A model generated the notes under the pieces. The model had not been told where the DNA came from and did no database searches. It was given only the letters and a program-made list of their open reading frames with translations. DNA of 32,339 nt from a virus, in the IMG/VR virus record IMGVR_UViG_3300037258_001209, positions 1 through 32,339 of that record; one strand, written 5' to 3'. Below, in pieces: positions 6,223 through 13,583 of this stretch. The translations under genes were made by a program, and so were the position numbers. The number at the start of each line of letters is the position of its first letter. Positions within the stretch are counted from its first letter, which is position 1.

Positions 6223-9146
6223 GGACATGCTGGGTACTCGCCCGCGCCATCGCGACGAGCCTGTTTGTTCTCGCGTTGACGGCACCTGCCAACGCCCAAT
6301 CATCCGGGAATTTCTCGACATTGACGGCGAGCGGCACGGCGACGCTGAACGGCGATGTCGTCATGTGTTCGGGGCACCCGTGGATCGACGTGCGGTGTCC
6401 GAGCATGGCGGGCGGCGCGGTCGGCGACGGCAGCCACGACGACACCGCGGCGATCCGGGCGACCTTTGCCGCCGCCGCGGCGAACGGCTGGCCGGTGCAT
6501 CTTCCGGCCGGCACCTACAAGGTGACGGGCCTCTTGACGATCGACTACGCCGGGACCGCCTCGACCGGGTTCCGGCTGATTTCCGAGGGCGCCGTCATCG
6601 ACGGCCGCACGATCCCCTCGGGGCCGGTGTTGCAGGTCATGTGCTCCGGCGGCAGCATTCCGTCGCCGGCCTCCTGCTTTTATTTCCGCGAACAGGGCAC
6701 CCTCAGCCTCTGGGGCAATTCCGGGGGGCAGAACCTCGCGAGCCTAACCGCCGCCGCCACTGCCGGCGACACCGTGCTGGCGGTGTCCACGGCGGCGCCG
6801 TTTTTTGCCGGCGAGACGGTGCTGGTTGCATTGTCGGGCGGTGGCACGTTTGCGTCGCCGATCGCGTCGGTCGGCGGCAGTTCGATCACGTTGCAGAACG
6901 CTCTGCCCTCCGGCGCCGCGAACAACGCCGCGGTGTCGATCACGTCCTATCCGTTCGTGTTCGGCACCAATAATTTCGCCGACGCGCACAATTCGGCAAA
7001 GATCGACCACCTGCTGGTGAACAACGCCAGCACCGCCGCCGGCGCCGGCGGCTGCCAGTTCAATTACGTGCTCGACAGCGACATCTTCGCGGTATGCGTC
7101 AGCGCCGGCGGCGCCGCCGGCCTGGCGCTGGAGCAGGTGCAGTTTTCGCGCCTTGCCGGCGCCGGCACCGCCGAGGGCACCGGCGGTGCCGGCCTCGTCC
7201 TGGAGAACGGCTACAACATCTCCAACCTGTTTTCGGCATTCGATCTCGAAGTGTCGCCGACCTGCCTCGCAATCACCGACCGGCACGACGGCATGAACAG
7301 CTGGGTCAGCCCCTATTTCAACTGCAACACCGCGGTCAGCGCCACCGGCAGCACCCATAACGTGCTGATCAACCCGACCTATGGTGGCAATGTCGTCAAC
7401 CGCGGGCCGCAGTCGCAGGGCGTGCAAATCATCGGCACTGGCAACCGCGTGCCGTGGCAGTATCCGGCATCCGCCACCTACGTCGCCAGCGGCATCGACA
7501 GCGGCACGACGCTGTCGAGCGCCGAGGCCGCCGGCGCCTCGCTCGCCGTGACCCTGCCCAACCCGGACAGCATCGACGATGGCTGGTGGATGGGGTTTGC
7601 CAGCGACAACAACAAGGGCCTGAGCTTGACCGCACCCTCCGGCACCTCGATCCTCGCAGGCGGCCATGGCGCACCGTCGCTCACCCTCGGCCCCGGCAAT
7701 TACGAGTATGTGAAGCTACAGTCGGACGGGCAGAATTTCCGGGTGGTCGGCGCGAGCCGCAACACCCGCCTCTACGGCGGCGTCGAGGCGGCGGCTTTTC
7801 CGGGCAACGCCTGGCTGTTTCCGTCCACGACCGGCTATGCCGCGACGCTCGGCGACAACGGCAACGTGTTGTCGAGCTTCAATGCGACGGGCGGGCTGAC
7901 CGTCACCCTGCCGAGCACGACCGGGTTGTCGGCCGGCTGGGCGATCGGCCTCGCCGCCGACAACGGCAACGGCCTGAGCGTCAACGTCAACGGCACCGCC
8001 GGCGGCAATATCGTCTATCCGCGCACGCTGGCGGCCCCTCAGACCTCGCTGACGCTGGCCGGGCACAATTACGAATTCGTCGCGCTGCAGTACGACGGCA
8101 ACGGCAGTTTCCGCGTCGTCAACGCGACGCCGGCGACGGCACAGCAGATCGGCATGGCCGGCCCCGGCGGCATCGCCAACTGGCTGTTCCCGGCGACCGC
8201 CGCCTACACCGCGACCAAAGCCGACAACGGCAACGCGATCTCGGCGTTCAATTCGCCGCAGAGTTATTTCGCGCTGACCCTGCCGGCGACCAGTACGATC
8301 GCCGCCGGCTGGACCATCGCGGTCGCCAGCGACAACGGCAAGGCGACATCGGTGCAGGTCAACGGCGGTGCGGGGGAGAAGATCCTGGTGCCCGGCACGC
8401 TCGGCGCCCAGACCGCGCTGACGCTGGCGAGCAACACCAGCGGCTACGAACTGGTCGTGCTGCAATTCGACGGGTCGAATTTCCGGATGGTGTCGGCGAC
8501 GCCGCTGACCGCCAACGCCTCCGGCATGGCGACGCTGATCGGCACCCCCGCCTCGCTCACCGCGCCATGCCAGACCGGCGCGTTCGAGACCGACGGCGTC
8601 TACCTCTATCTCTGCACCGCGCCGAGCACCTGGAAAGAGGTCCCGGTCGGCACCTTCGCGATCGACACCTGGAGCTTTCCCGCGGTCACCAGTTATGCCG
8701 CGACGGCGAGCGACGGCGGCAAGGCTATCTCCTCCTTCAACGCGCCGGGCGTCGGCATGGGGATCACGCTGCCGCCGACCGACACGATCGCCGCCGGCTG
8801 GACGATCGGCGTCGCCACCGACGCCGGCAAGACGATGACGGTCGCGGTGCAGGGCGGGCACGGCGAGAAGATTCTGGTGCCCGGCACCGCGGGCGCGCTG
8901 ACCTCGCTGCCGCTGCCGACCAACACCGCCGGGTACGAACTGGTCGTGCTGCAATTCGACGGGGCGAATTTCCGCGTGCTGTCGGCGACGCCGCTGACCG
9001 CCAACGCCTCCGGCATGGCCACCCTGATCGGGACCCCAGCCGACACCGGCGCCTGCAATACCGGCGCCATCGAAACCGACGGCGCCTACCTCTACGTCTG
9101 CGCCGCCCCCAACACCTGGAAACGCGCCGCCCTGTCGAGCTACTGA
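6216..9146 (+). CDS. Beta-helix tail-spike-like protein with signal peptide and C-terminal repeats
   Basis: This is a probable receptor-binding or carbohydrate-active spike. From the ATG at 6216 the protein begins with a typical Sec signal peptide (hydrophobic A-T-S-L-F-V-L-A-L-T, cleavage after A-N-A). The pectate-lyase-superfamily opening motif G-A-V-G-D-G-S-H-D-D-T-A-A-I follows, then a long Gly/Ala/Asn-rich stretch typical of right-handed parallel beta-helices. From 7455 there are four repeats of about 120-160 residues, each beginning W-x-[YF]-P and containing G-W and N-[YF]-E or G-Y-E-L-V-V-L-Q. The last two also contain N-A-S-G-M-A-T-L-I-G-T-P-A and E-T-D-G-x-Y-L-Y-x-C. I prefer 6216 because the upstream open frame (from a GTG at 6072) translates the palindromic repeat. 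The length is about 976 aa. A signal peptide is unusual for a virion protein; this could be a secreted host-modifying protein. Confidence 0.75.
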   Translation: MTGTCWVLARAIATSLFVLALTAPANAQSSGNFSTLTASGTATLNGDVVMCSGHPWIDVRCPSMAGGAVGDGSHDDTAAIRATFAAAAANGWPVHLPAGTYKVTGLLTIDYAGTASTGFRLISEGAVIDGRTIPSGPVLQVMCSGGSIPSPASCFYFREQGTLSLWGNSGGQNLASLTAAATAGDTVLAVSTAAPFFAGETVLVALSGGGTFASPIASVGGSSITLQNALPSGAANNAAVSITSYPFVFGTNNFADAHNSAKIDHLLVNNASTAAGAGGCQFNYVLDSDIFAVCVSAGGAAGLALEQVQFSRLAGAGTAEGTGGAGLVLENGYNISNLFSAFDLEVSPTCLAITDRHDGMNSWVSPYFNCNTAVSATGSTHNVLINPTYGGNVVNRGPQSQGVQIIGTGNRVPWQYPASATYVASGIDSGTTLSSAEAAGASLAVTLPNPDSIDDGWWMGFASDNNKGLSLTAPSGTSILAGGHGAPSLTLGPGNYEYVKLQSDGQNFRVVGASRNTRLYGGVEAAAFPGNAWLFPSTTGYAATLGDNGNVLSSFNATGGLTVTLPSTTGLSAGWAIGLAADNGNGLSVNVNGTAGGNIVYPRTLAAPQTSLTLAGHNYEFVALQYDGNGSFRVVNATPATAQQIGMAGPGGIANWLFPATAAYTATKADNGNAISAFNSPQSYFALTLPATSTIAAGWTIAVASDNGKATSVQVNGGAGEKILVPGTLGAQTALTLASNTSGYELVVLQFDGSNFRMVSATPLTANASGMATLIGTPASLTAPCQTGAFETDGVYLYLCTAPSTWKEVPVGTFAIDTWSFPAVTSYAATASDGGKAISSFNAPGVGMGITLPPTDTIAAGWTIGVATDAGKTMTVAVQGGHGEKILVPGTAGALTSLPLPTNTAGYELVVLQFDGANFRVLSATPLTANASGMATLIGTPADTGACNTGAIETDGAYLYVCAAPNTWKRAALSSY
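7455..9143 (+). repeat. Four tandem repeats in the spike C-terminus
   Basis: Units start at the Trp codons at 7455, 7812, 8181 and 8670 (357, 369, 489 and about 474 bases). Units 3 and 4 are the most alike, sharing E-K-I-L-V-P-G-T, G-Y-E-L-V-V-L-Q-F-D-G and a terminal T-W-K. Units 1 and 2 lack the last about 40-residue Cys-containing subdomain. This points to internal duplication, the most recent event producing units 3 and 4. Confidence 0.75.
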
Positions 9147-9292
9147 GGCGTCGCCTTTATTTCACCACGCAGGCACGAAGGCCCCGCATAGCGCGTCACC
9201 CTCGAAGCGGCGAACCAATGAGCCGTCCCGGCGAAGGCCGGGTCGCAGCCGCCACGCACTGTGTCTCATCGCTCCATTAAAGGAACATCCGA

Positions 9293-10867
9293 ATGCCACC
9301 TTCCGGCGGCAGGCGCACGCCTTTGACCCCGTCCTACACCTGGGGGCAGCAGGGGCTGGAGGCGCAGTTCCGCGACGTGTACCAGCCGGGCCAGGGCATC
9401 TTCTCGCCGGGCTATCCGCTGGCGCCGCCCGAGCCCGAGCGCACCCGAATCTGGGACTTTCCGGTCGGCGTCAACACGATCTACACGCCGCGCGCCTACG
9501 AGCCGATTTCGTTCGCCGAGTTGCGCGCCTTGGCCGAGGCGCACGATTTGACGCGGCTCGCGATCGAAACCCGCAAGGACCAGCTCGAAAGCCTCGAATG
9601 GACGATCCGGCCGGCCTCGGCTAAGGGCGCGTCGGGCGACTGGCAGCTTCGCGCCGCGCAGGTCGCGCAGTTCTGGCGGCGTCCCGATGGCGAGCTGCCG
9701 TTTGCCACCTGGCTGCGCGACCTCGTCGAGGACCTGCTGGTCATCGACGCCTCGGCGCTGGAAATCCGCCGCAACCGCGGCGGCGACGTGATCGGCCTCG
9801 ATGTCGTCGACGGCGCGACGATAAAGCTCCTGGTCGACGACACCGGCCGCCGGCCGCGCCCGCCGGCGCCGGCTTATGAGCAGGTCATTCACGGCCGCCC
9901 GTGGAAATTGCTGACCAGTGACGAATTGCTCTACCGCCCGCGCAACAAGCGGCCGCACAAGGCCTATGGCTTCTCGCCGGTCGAGCAGATCGTCATGACG
10001 ATCAACATCGCGATCCGCCGCCAGACGATGCAATTGCAGCATTTCACCGACGGCAATGTGCCGCCCGGCCTCTTGAATGCGCCGGACGGCTGGAATGCCG
10101 AGCAGATAAGGCAGTTCCAGGAGTGGTTCGACAGCGTGCTCGCCGGCAACACCGGCGGCCGCACGCGTCTCTTGTGGGGGCCCGCCGGCACCCGCTACCA
10201 GCCGTTCAAGGAGGCGCCCTACAAGGACGAATTCGACGAGTGGCTGGCGCGCCTCGTGTGTTACGCGTTCAGTCTGCCGCCGACCCCGTTCATCCGCCAG
10301 ATGAACCGCGCCACCGCCGACACCGCGCAGCAGGCGGCGCTGGCGGAAGGTTTGGCGCCGCTGATGGGCTGGGTCAAGCGCCTGTGCGACCACGTGATCC
10401 AGGATCGCCTGGGCCACCCCGACCTCGAATTCGCCTGGGCCGAGACCCGCGCCCCCGACCCCGCCCTTCAGGCCAAAACGCTGCAGACCTATGTCGCCGC
10501 CGGCATCTACACGGTGGACGAAGCCCGCGCTCAACTTGGCCTCGACCCGGTGCCCGGCAGGGCCGCGCCGCCGGTCGCCAAAGCCAACTTCAACCCCGCC
10601 GGGCCGCGCCTCCCCGCCAGCAACCCCGGCGGCGGCCAATGGACCGGCGACGGTGGTGATAGTAGCTTCGATGTCGCCGCCAGCGGCAACATTCCTTGCC
10701 AGGGCGGCTATTGCGAAAGCGGCGGAACATATGGTACCGCGGCAATGTATCACATTCTCGGCAGGAATCTTTGCAGAGACTGCGCGATCAAAACGATGGG
10801 CCTCGAAGGCCTGCCGGGGTCGGTGCAGACGAAGGAATTGGAGCGGTACCTTATAAATGGCAGATGA
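9293..10867 (+). CDS. Portal protein with Cys-rich C-terminal extension
   Basis: This is the dodecameric head portal through which DNA passes. The first about 420 residues follow the HK97/SPP1-type portal pattern, with R-L-A-I-E-T-R-K-D-Q-L-E-S-L-E-W near 85-100, then L-Y-R-P-R-N and Y-G-F-S-P-V-E-Q-I, a Q-F-T-D-G-N-V-P-P-G-like strand, and F-S-L-P-P-T-P-F-I-R-Q-M-N-R-A-T-A-D-T near 340. After L-G-L-D-P-V-P-G comes a linker P-A-S-N-P-G-G-G-Q-W-T (10613-10645) and a tail of about 73 residues with C-x4-C and C-x2-C pairs, a likely zinc site. That tail is not part of a normal portal. The start at 9293 has AAAGGA upstream. The 3' half (9869-10550) is duplicated at 11780-12461 with a different tail. 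The gene ends close to the start of the small gene that follows. Confidence 0.9.
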   Translation: MPPSGGRRTPLTPSYTWGQQGLEAQFRDVYQPGQGIFSPGYPLAPPEPERTRIWDFPVGVNTIYTPRAYEPISFAELRALAEAHDLTRLAIETRKDQLESLEWTIRPASAKGASGDWQLRAAQVAQFWRRPDGELPFATWLRDLVEDLLVIDASALEIRRNRGGDVIGLDVVDGATIKLLVDDTGRRPRPPAPAYEQVIHGRPWKLLTSDELLYRPRNKRPHKAYGFSPVEQIVMTINIAIRRQTMQLQHFTDGNVPPGLLNAPDGWNAEQIRQFQEWFDSVLAGNTGGRTRLLWGPAGTRYQPFKEAPYKDEFDEWLARLVCYAFSLPPTPFIRQMNRATADTAQQAALAEGLAPLMGWVKRLCDHVIQDRLGHPDLEFAWAETRAPDPALQAKTLQTYVAAGIYTVDEARAQLGLDPVPGRAAPPVAKANFNPAGPRLPASNPGGGQWTGDGGDSSFDVAASGNIPCQGGYCESGGTYGTAAMYHILGRNLCRDCAIKTMGLEGLPGSVQTKELERYLINGR

Positions 10868-10880
10868 CGGGAGCCTGCGG

Positions 10881-11264
10881 ATGGATCGGGAAACCGCGCT
10901 TCGTAACCTGGCCGTGGGTGACATGTTTCATGGCCGCAGCCCCAACCGGGCGAGCTTGGTCTGCCTGGTCACTGATGTAACCGACGGCACGATTTGCGCG
11001 CGGCGGGTCACTACGCAACAGGATCATCAGTTTGACCGAAAAACCGGTATCGAACTCGGCGAGGTTCCCAGCAGAATTGACTGCGTGGCGCCCTTCCCGT
11101 CGGACGTTTACGAGGCGATGGTGGCACTCGACCAAAGATACCGGAAGCTGCTGCAAATGGAACGCGACGGTGTCGAGCTTGACCTCAGGCAGGCGCGATG
11201 GACTCCGGAGGAGAGGCGCGCCTTCCAACTTTTGGATGAGCACATCGAGGCCAATCCGATTTGA
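10881..11264 (+). CDS. Small soluble protein coupled to the portal tail, unknown
   Basis: This 127-aa protein follows the portal stop by 13 bases. I chose the ATG at 10881 because GGGAG (10869-10873) sits seven bases upstream. An ATG at 10857 in the same frame overlaps the portal gene and has a poorly placed ribosome site. The sequence begins M-D-R-E-T-A-L-R-N-L-A-V-G-D-M-F-H-G, has a small beta-type domain (L-V-C-L-V-T-D-V-T-D-G-T-I-C-A-R-R-V) and a helical, charged C-terminus. It could be a partner or immunity-like protein of the Cys-rich portal tail, by analogy with toxin/immunity order. That idea rests on position alone; I do not recognise the family. Confidence 0.65.
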   Translation: MDRETALRNLAVGDMFHGRSPNRASLVCLVTDVTDGTICARRVTTQQDHQFDRKTGIELGEVPSRIDCVAPFPSDVYEAMVALDQRYRKLLQMERDGVELDLRQARWTPEERRAFQLLDEHIEANPI

Positions 11265-11492
11265 GAAATCAGGAGTCGGTTCGGATTCACGGGCGTGGGC
11301 AGTTGCAGAAAACGCTCAATGATTTGGAGCGATCGGCCGGGGATGAGAGGGTAACGAGCGAGAACAGCATCGTTCTGGCGATGCCTTGCATACACGAGCG
11401 TACCAATATGCGCAAAAAATACACCGTTAAAAAACACCGTTAATGAAATCTCTATCTAATTGTCATGCTCTGAGCAGGAAGAAAAGAGGTAA
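11265..11492. other. AT-richer gap without a supported gene
   Basis: This is a low-GC stretch between the small coupled gene and the antisense zinc-ribbon gene. A 60-codon frame from a TTG at 11261 has no ribosome site and overlaps the previous stop, so it is not called. A short direct repeat ACACCGTTAA occurs twice near 11420-11443. Nothing else stands out. Confidence 0.4.
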
Positions 11493-11696
11493 TCAACATT
11501 CGAAATATCTCTCGCCACAAATTTCACATTCTGCGTCTTCCCAATCACCCCCTCGCCATTCTGTAACATGACCATTGCTGCAATTATAAACCCTTAGGAC
11601 GTTTGACCGTCGGCTGAAACCACAATCAGCGCAAATTTTGAACTTCCATCCATTAGCCTGGCTGCAATCGGTGCAGATCCAGTACAGATCGGTCAT
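11493..11696 (-). CDS. Small double zinc-ribbon protein, antisense
   Basis: This 67-aa protein has two treble-Cys/zinc-ribbon-like units. The first is W-I-C-T-D-C-S-Q-A-N followed by I-C-A-D-C-G-F, resembling a RanBP2/rubredoxin-like knuckle. The second is Y-N-C-S-N-G-H followed by A-E-C-E-I-C-G-E-R-Y-F. I chose the ATG at 11696 because CGGAG lies eight bases upstream; the frame is open to 11753. It lies on the opposite strand to all structural genes, between the two portal-tail loci, and is less GC-rich than they are. A DNA/RNA- or protein-binding role is plausible from the zinc motifs. No specific family is recognised. Confidence 0.6.
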   Translation of the reverse strand: MTDLYWICTDCSQANGWKFKICADCGFSRRSNVLRVYNCSNGHVTEWRGGDWEDAECEICGERYFEC

Positions 11697-11764
11697 CGAT
11701 GGCGCTCCGCCAGCGACTCCTTCGACACTGCAATCAACCGCGAACTGAGTCAAGATGGTCCTGA

Positions 11765-13048
11765 CCTACGCCACCCGAGCCGGCCTATGAGCAGGTCATC
11801 CACGGCCGCCCGTGGAAATTGCTGACCAGTGACGAATTGCTCTACCGCCCGCGCAACAAGCGGCCGCACAAGGCCTATGGCTTCTCGCCGGTCGAGCAGA
11901 TCGTCATGACGATCAACATCGCGATCCGCCGCCAGACGATGCAATTGCAGCATTTCACCGACGGCAACGTGCCGCCGGGTCTGCTAAACGCGCCGGACGG
12001 CTGGAACGCAGAGCAGATAAGGCAGTTCCAGGAGTGGTTCGACAGCGTCCTTGCCGGCAACACCGGCGGCCGCACAAAGCTGCTGTGGGGGCCTTCCGGC
12101 ACAAGCTACCAGCCGTTCAAGGAAGCGCCCTACAAGGACGAATTCGACGAGTGGCTGGCGCGCATCGTGTGCTACGCGTTCAGTCTGCCGCCGACCCCGT
12201 TCATCCGCCAGATGAACCGCGCCACCGCCGACACCGCGCAGCAGGCGGCGCTGGCGGAAGGTTTGGCGCCGCTGATGGGCTGGGTGAAGCGCCTCGCCGA
12301 CGAGGTGATCCAGGACCGCCTCGGCCACCCCGACCTCGAATTCGCCTGGGTCGAGGAGCGTCCGGCCGACCCCGCGGAACAGGCAAAGGTGCTTGAAACC
12401 TACGTCACCACCGGCATCTACACACTCAACGAAGCCCGCGCCATCCTCGGCCTCGACCCGATTCCCGGCGGCAAACCAACTCCGGCCGCATCGGCACCAG
12501 CGCAACTCCTGCCGGGAGATCGCGGCGCCGGCATCGCGAGGCTTGCCGCCGCGGCGCTGAGGAAATACTACCCCGACGAGCCGCGCGTCCCGGCCGGCAA
12601 CCCCGAGGGCGGCGAATGAACCGGCGGCGGCGGCGGCGAGGGCGAGTTTGGCGTAGCGTCACAAGACATTGATCGCGCGCAGATAATCGCGCTGTGTAAA
12701 GAAGAGTGTATCGCCATCTTTGCCGGCGACCGCGCTGGGGCCTCCCGGGTGTCGGACCCGACACTTTCGGGCGAATCCGCAGATGCATTCGCGAATGCTG
12801 CGAGCGTCACGGCCGCTATGATTATTAGGTGGATAATGGAAAAATCGTCGGCAGCGGAGCTGATCAAATCATTGATGGAGCTCTCCGATCGGCTGAATGA
12901 TATCGACGCGCAGCTGCGACGCCTTCCAGACGACGTTGAACGGAAGGCGCTACTGAGAACACTCGGATCGGTTATGCTCGATTTGGATGCTGGGTTGATC
13001 CGCCCGATCGTCCGACAGCATCCGGAGCTCGATCCGGACCAGCCATGA
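11765..13048 (+). pseudogene. Orphan portal 3' cassette with alternative C-terminal tail
   Basis: This is a second copy of the portal 3' half with no start codon, ribosome site or N-terminal half; the frame opens after a TGA at 11762. From 11780 it matches the portal copy at 9869 (constant offset 1911). By my count there are 19 differences in about 226 residues, none in the first about 100 and 13 in the last about 40. After L-G-L-D-P-I-P-G the linker is longer (contains Y-Y-P-D-E-P-R-V-P-A-G-N-P-E-G-G-E), and TGA at 12617-12619 replaces the Trp of the Q-W-T motif. The same frame then stays open for 142 codons to 13048, giving a tail unrelated to the first: Cys-containing, then mainly helical (L-I-K-S-L-M-E-L-S-D-R-L-N-D-I-D). 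The layout looks like a silent alternative cassette, not random decay. Confidence 0.8.
11780..12461 (+). repeat. Direct repeat of portal segment 9869-10550
   Basis: About 680 bases are repeated in direct orientation 1911 bases apart. The DNA is almost identical over roughly 9902-10047 versus 11813-11958 and diverges towards the 3' end. Recombination between the copies would exchange or delete the portal tail and the genes between. Confidence 0.85.
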
Positions 13049-13133
13049 CTCCGCAGGAGCGCGCATGGCCGAAGCCAGAAATTAAGGGTCCGAAGGAGGC
13101 AGGTGATTGGCTGGCCGCCCCAAGCCAGTGACT

Positions 13134-13460
13134 CTAGCAGTGCGAGTGACGCCGGTGACGGATCAAGCCCAGGCCCAGCAGGCCGGCGGAAAGGGCAGCT
13201 AGCGACGATGGCTCGGGGACCGGAGTGGCGCTGGAGAAAGAGAAATCGGCTGTCTGGCTCGCCGGCCACCCGCTGCAGGCGGTGACGCCAGCGGCCGGGC
13301 AGTCCGGGGCAACGGTCAGGGTAAGCGTGTCTCCGACGAGGGTTGCGCTCATACCTCCCATCCAAAAGCTGTCGGAAGTTTCTTCGACCGCTAAGCCGTC
13401 GAGCGCCGCGTCCGTGAATACCAGATCAAACCCAAGCAGCGCAAATAACGGGCGGTACAT
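13134..13460 (-). pseudogene. PEP-CTERM protein C-terminal fragment
   Basis: The last about 30 residues are a textbook PEP-CTERM sorting signal: V-P-E-P-S-S, a hydrophobic Ala/Leu/Gly stretch (S-L-A-A-L-S-A-G-L-L-G-L-G-L-I) and a basic end R-H-R-R-H. Such proteins are normally exported and processed by exosortase, so they need an N-terminal signal peptide. Here the frame gives only 108 residues with no signal peptide, and a stop lies about 12 codons before the first ATG. It is therefore most likely the 3' remnant of a host gene, antisense between the orphan portal cassette and the protease. I can see no exosortase in the window. Confidence 0.7.
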
Positions 13461-13583
13461 ATTCGGTTTCCGTGAGTTCGGGCTTTCGCATCATACGTCA
13501 AAACGCTGCGTCATTCCGGAAGCGGTCGTGGGCGCGCCGATGGGCCTCGGAATGCCGGTCCAGAAATCAATGGAGAAATCCAC

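Noticed and set aside
7454-9280. Long Arg-rich open frame overlapping the spike gene
   Set aside because: It is Arg/Gln/His-rich with no domain pattern, a typical shadow of a GC-rich gene in another frame. The same holds for most long opposite-strand frames in the window.
11261-11443. A 60-aa ORF starting with TTG after the portal-coupled gene
   Set aside because: No ribosome site, rare start, overlap with the previous stop and no recognisable pattern.
2410-12619. Reading TGA as Trp (recoding), since two conserved Trp positions are TGA
   Set aside because: TGA ends many intact genes here, often in ATGA overlaps, and TGG is used for Trp everywhere else. Two independent nonsense mutations are simpler.
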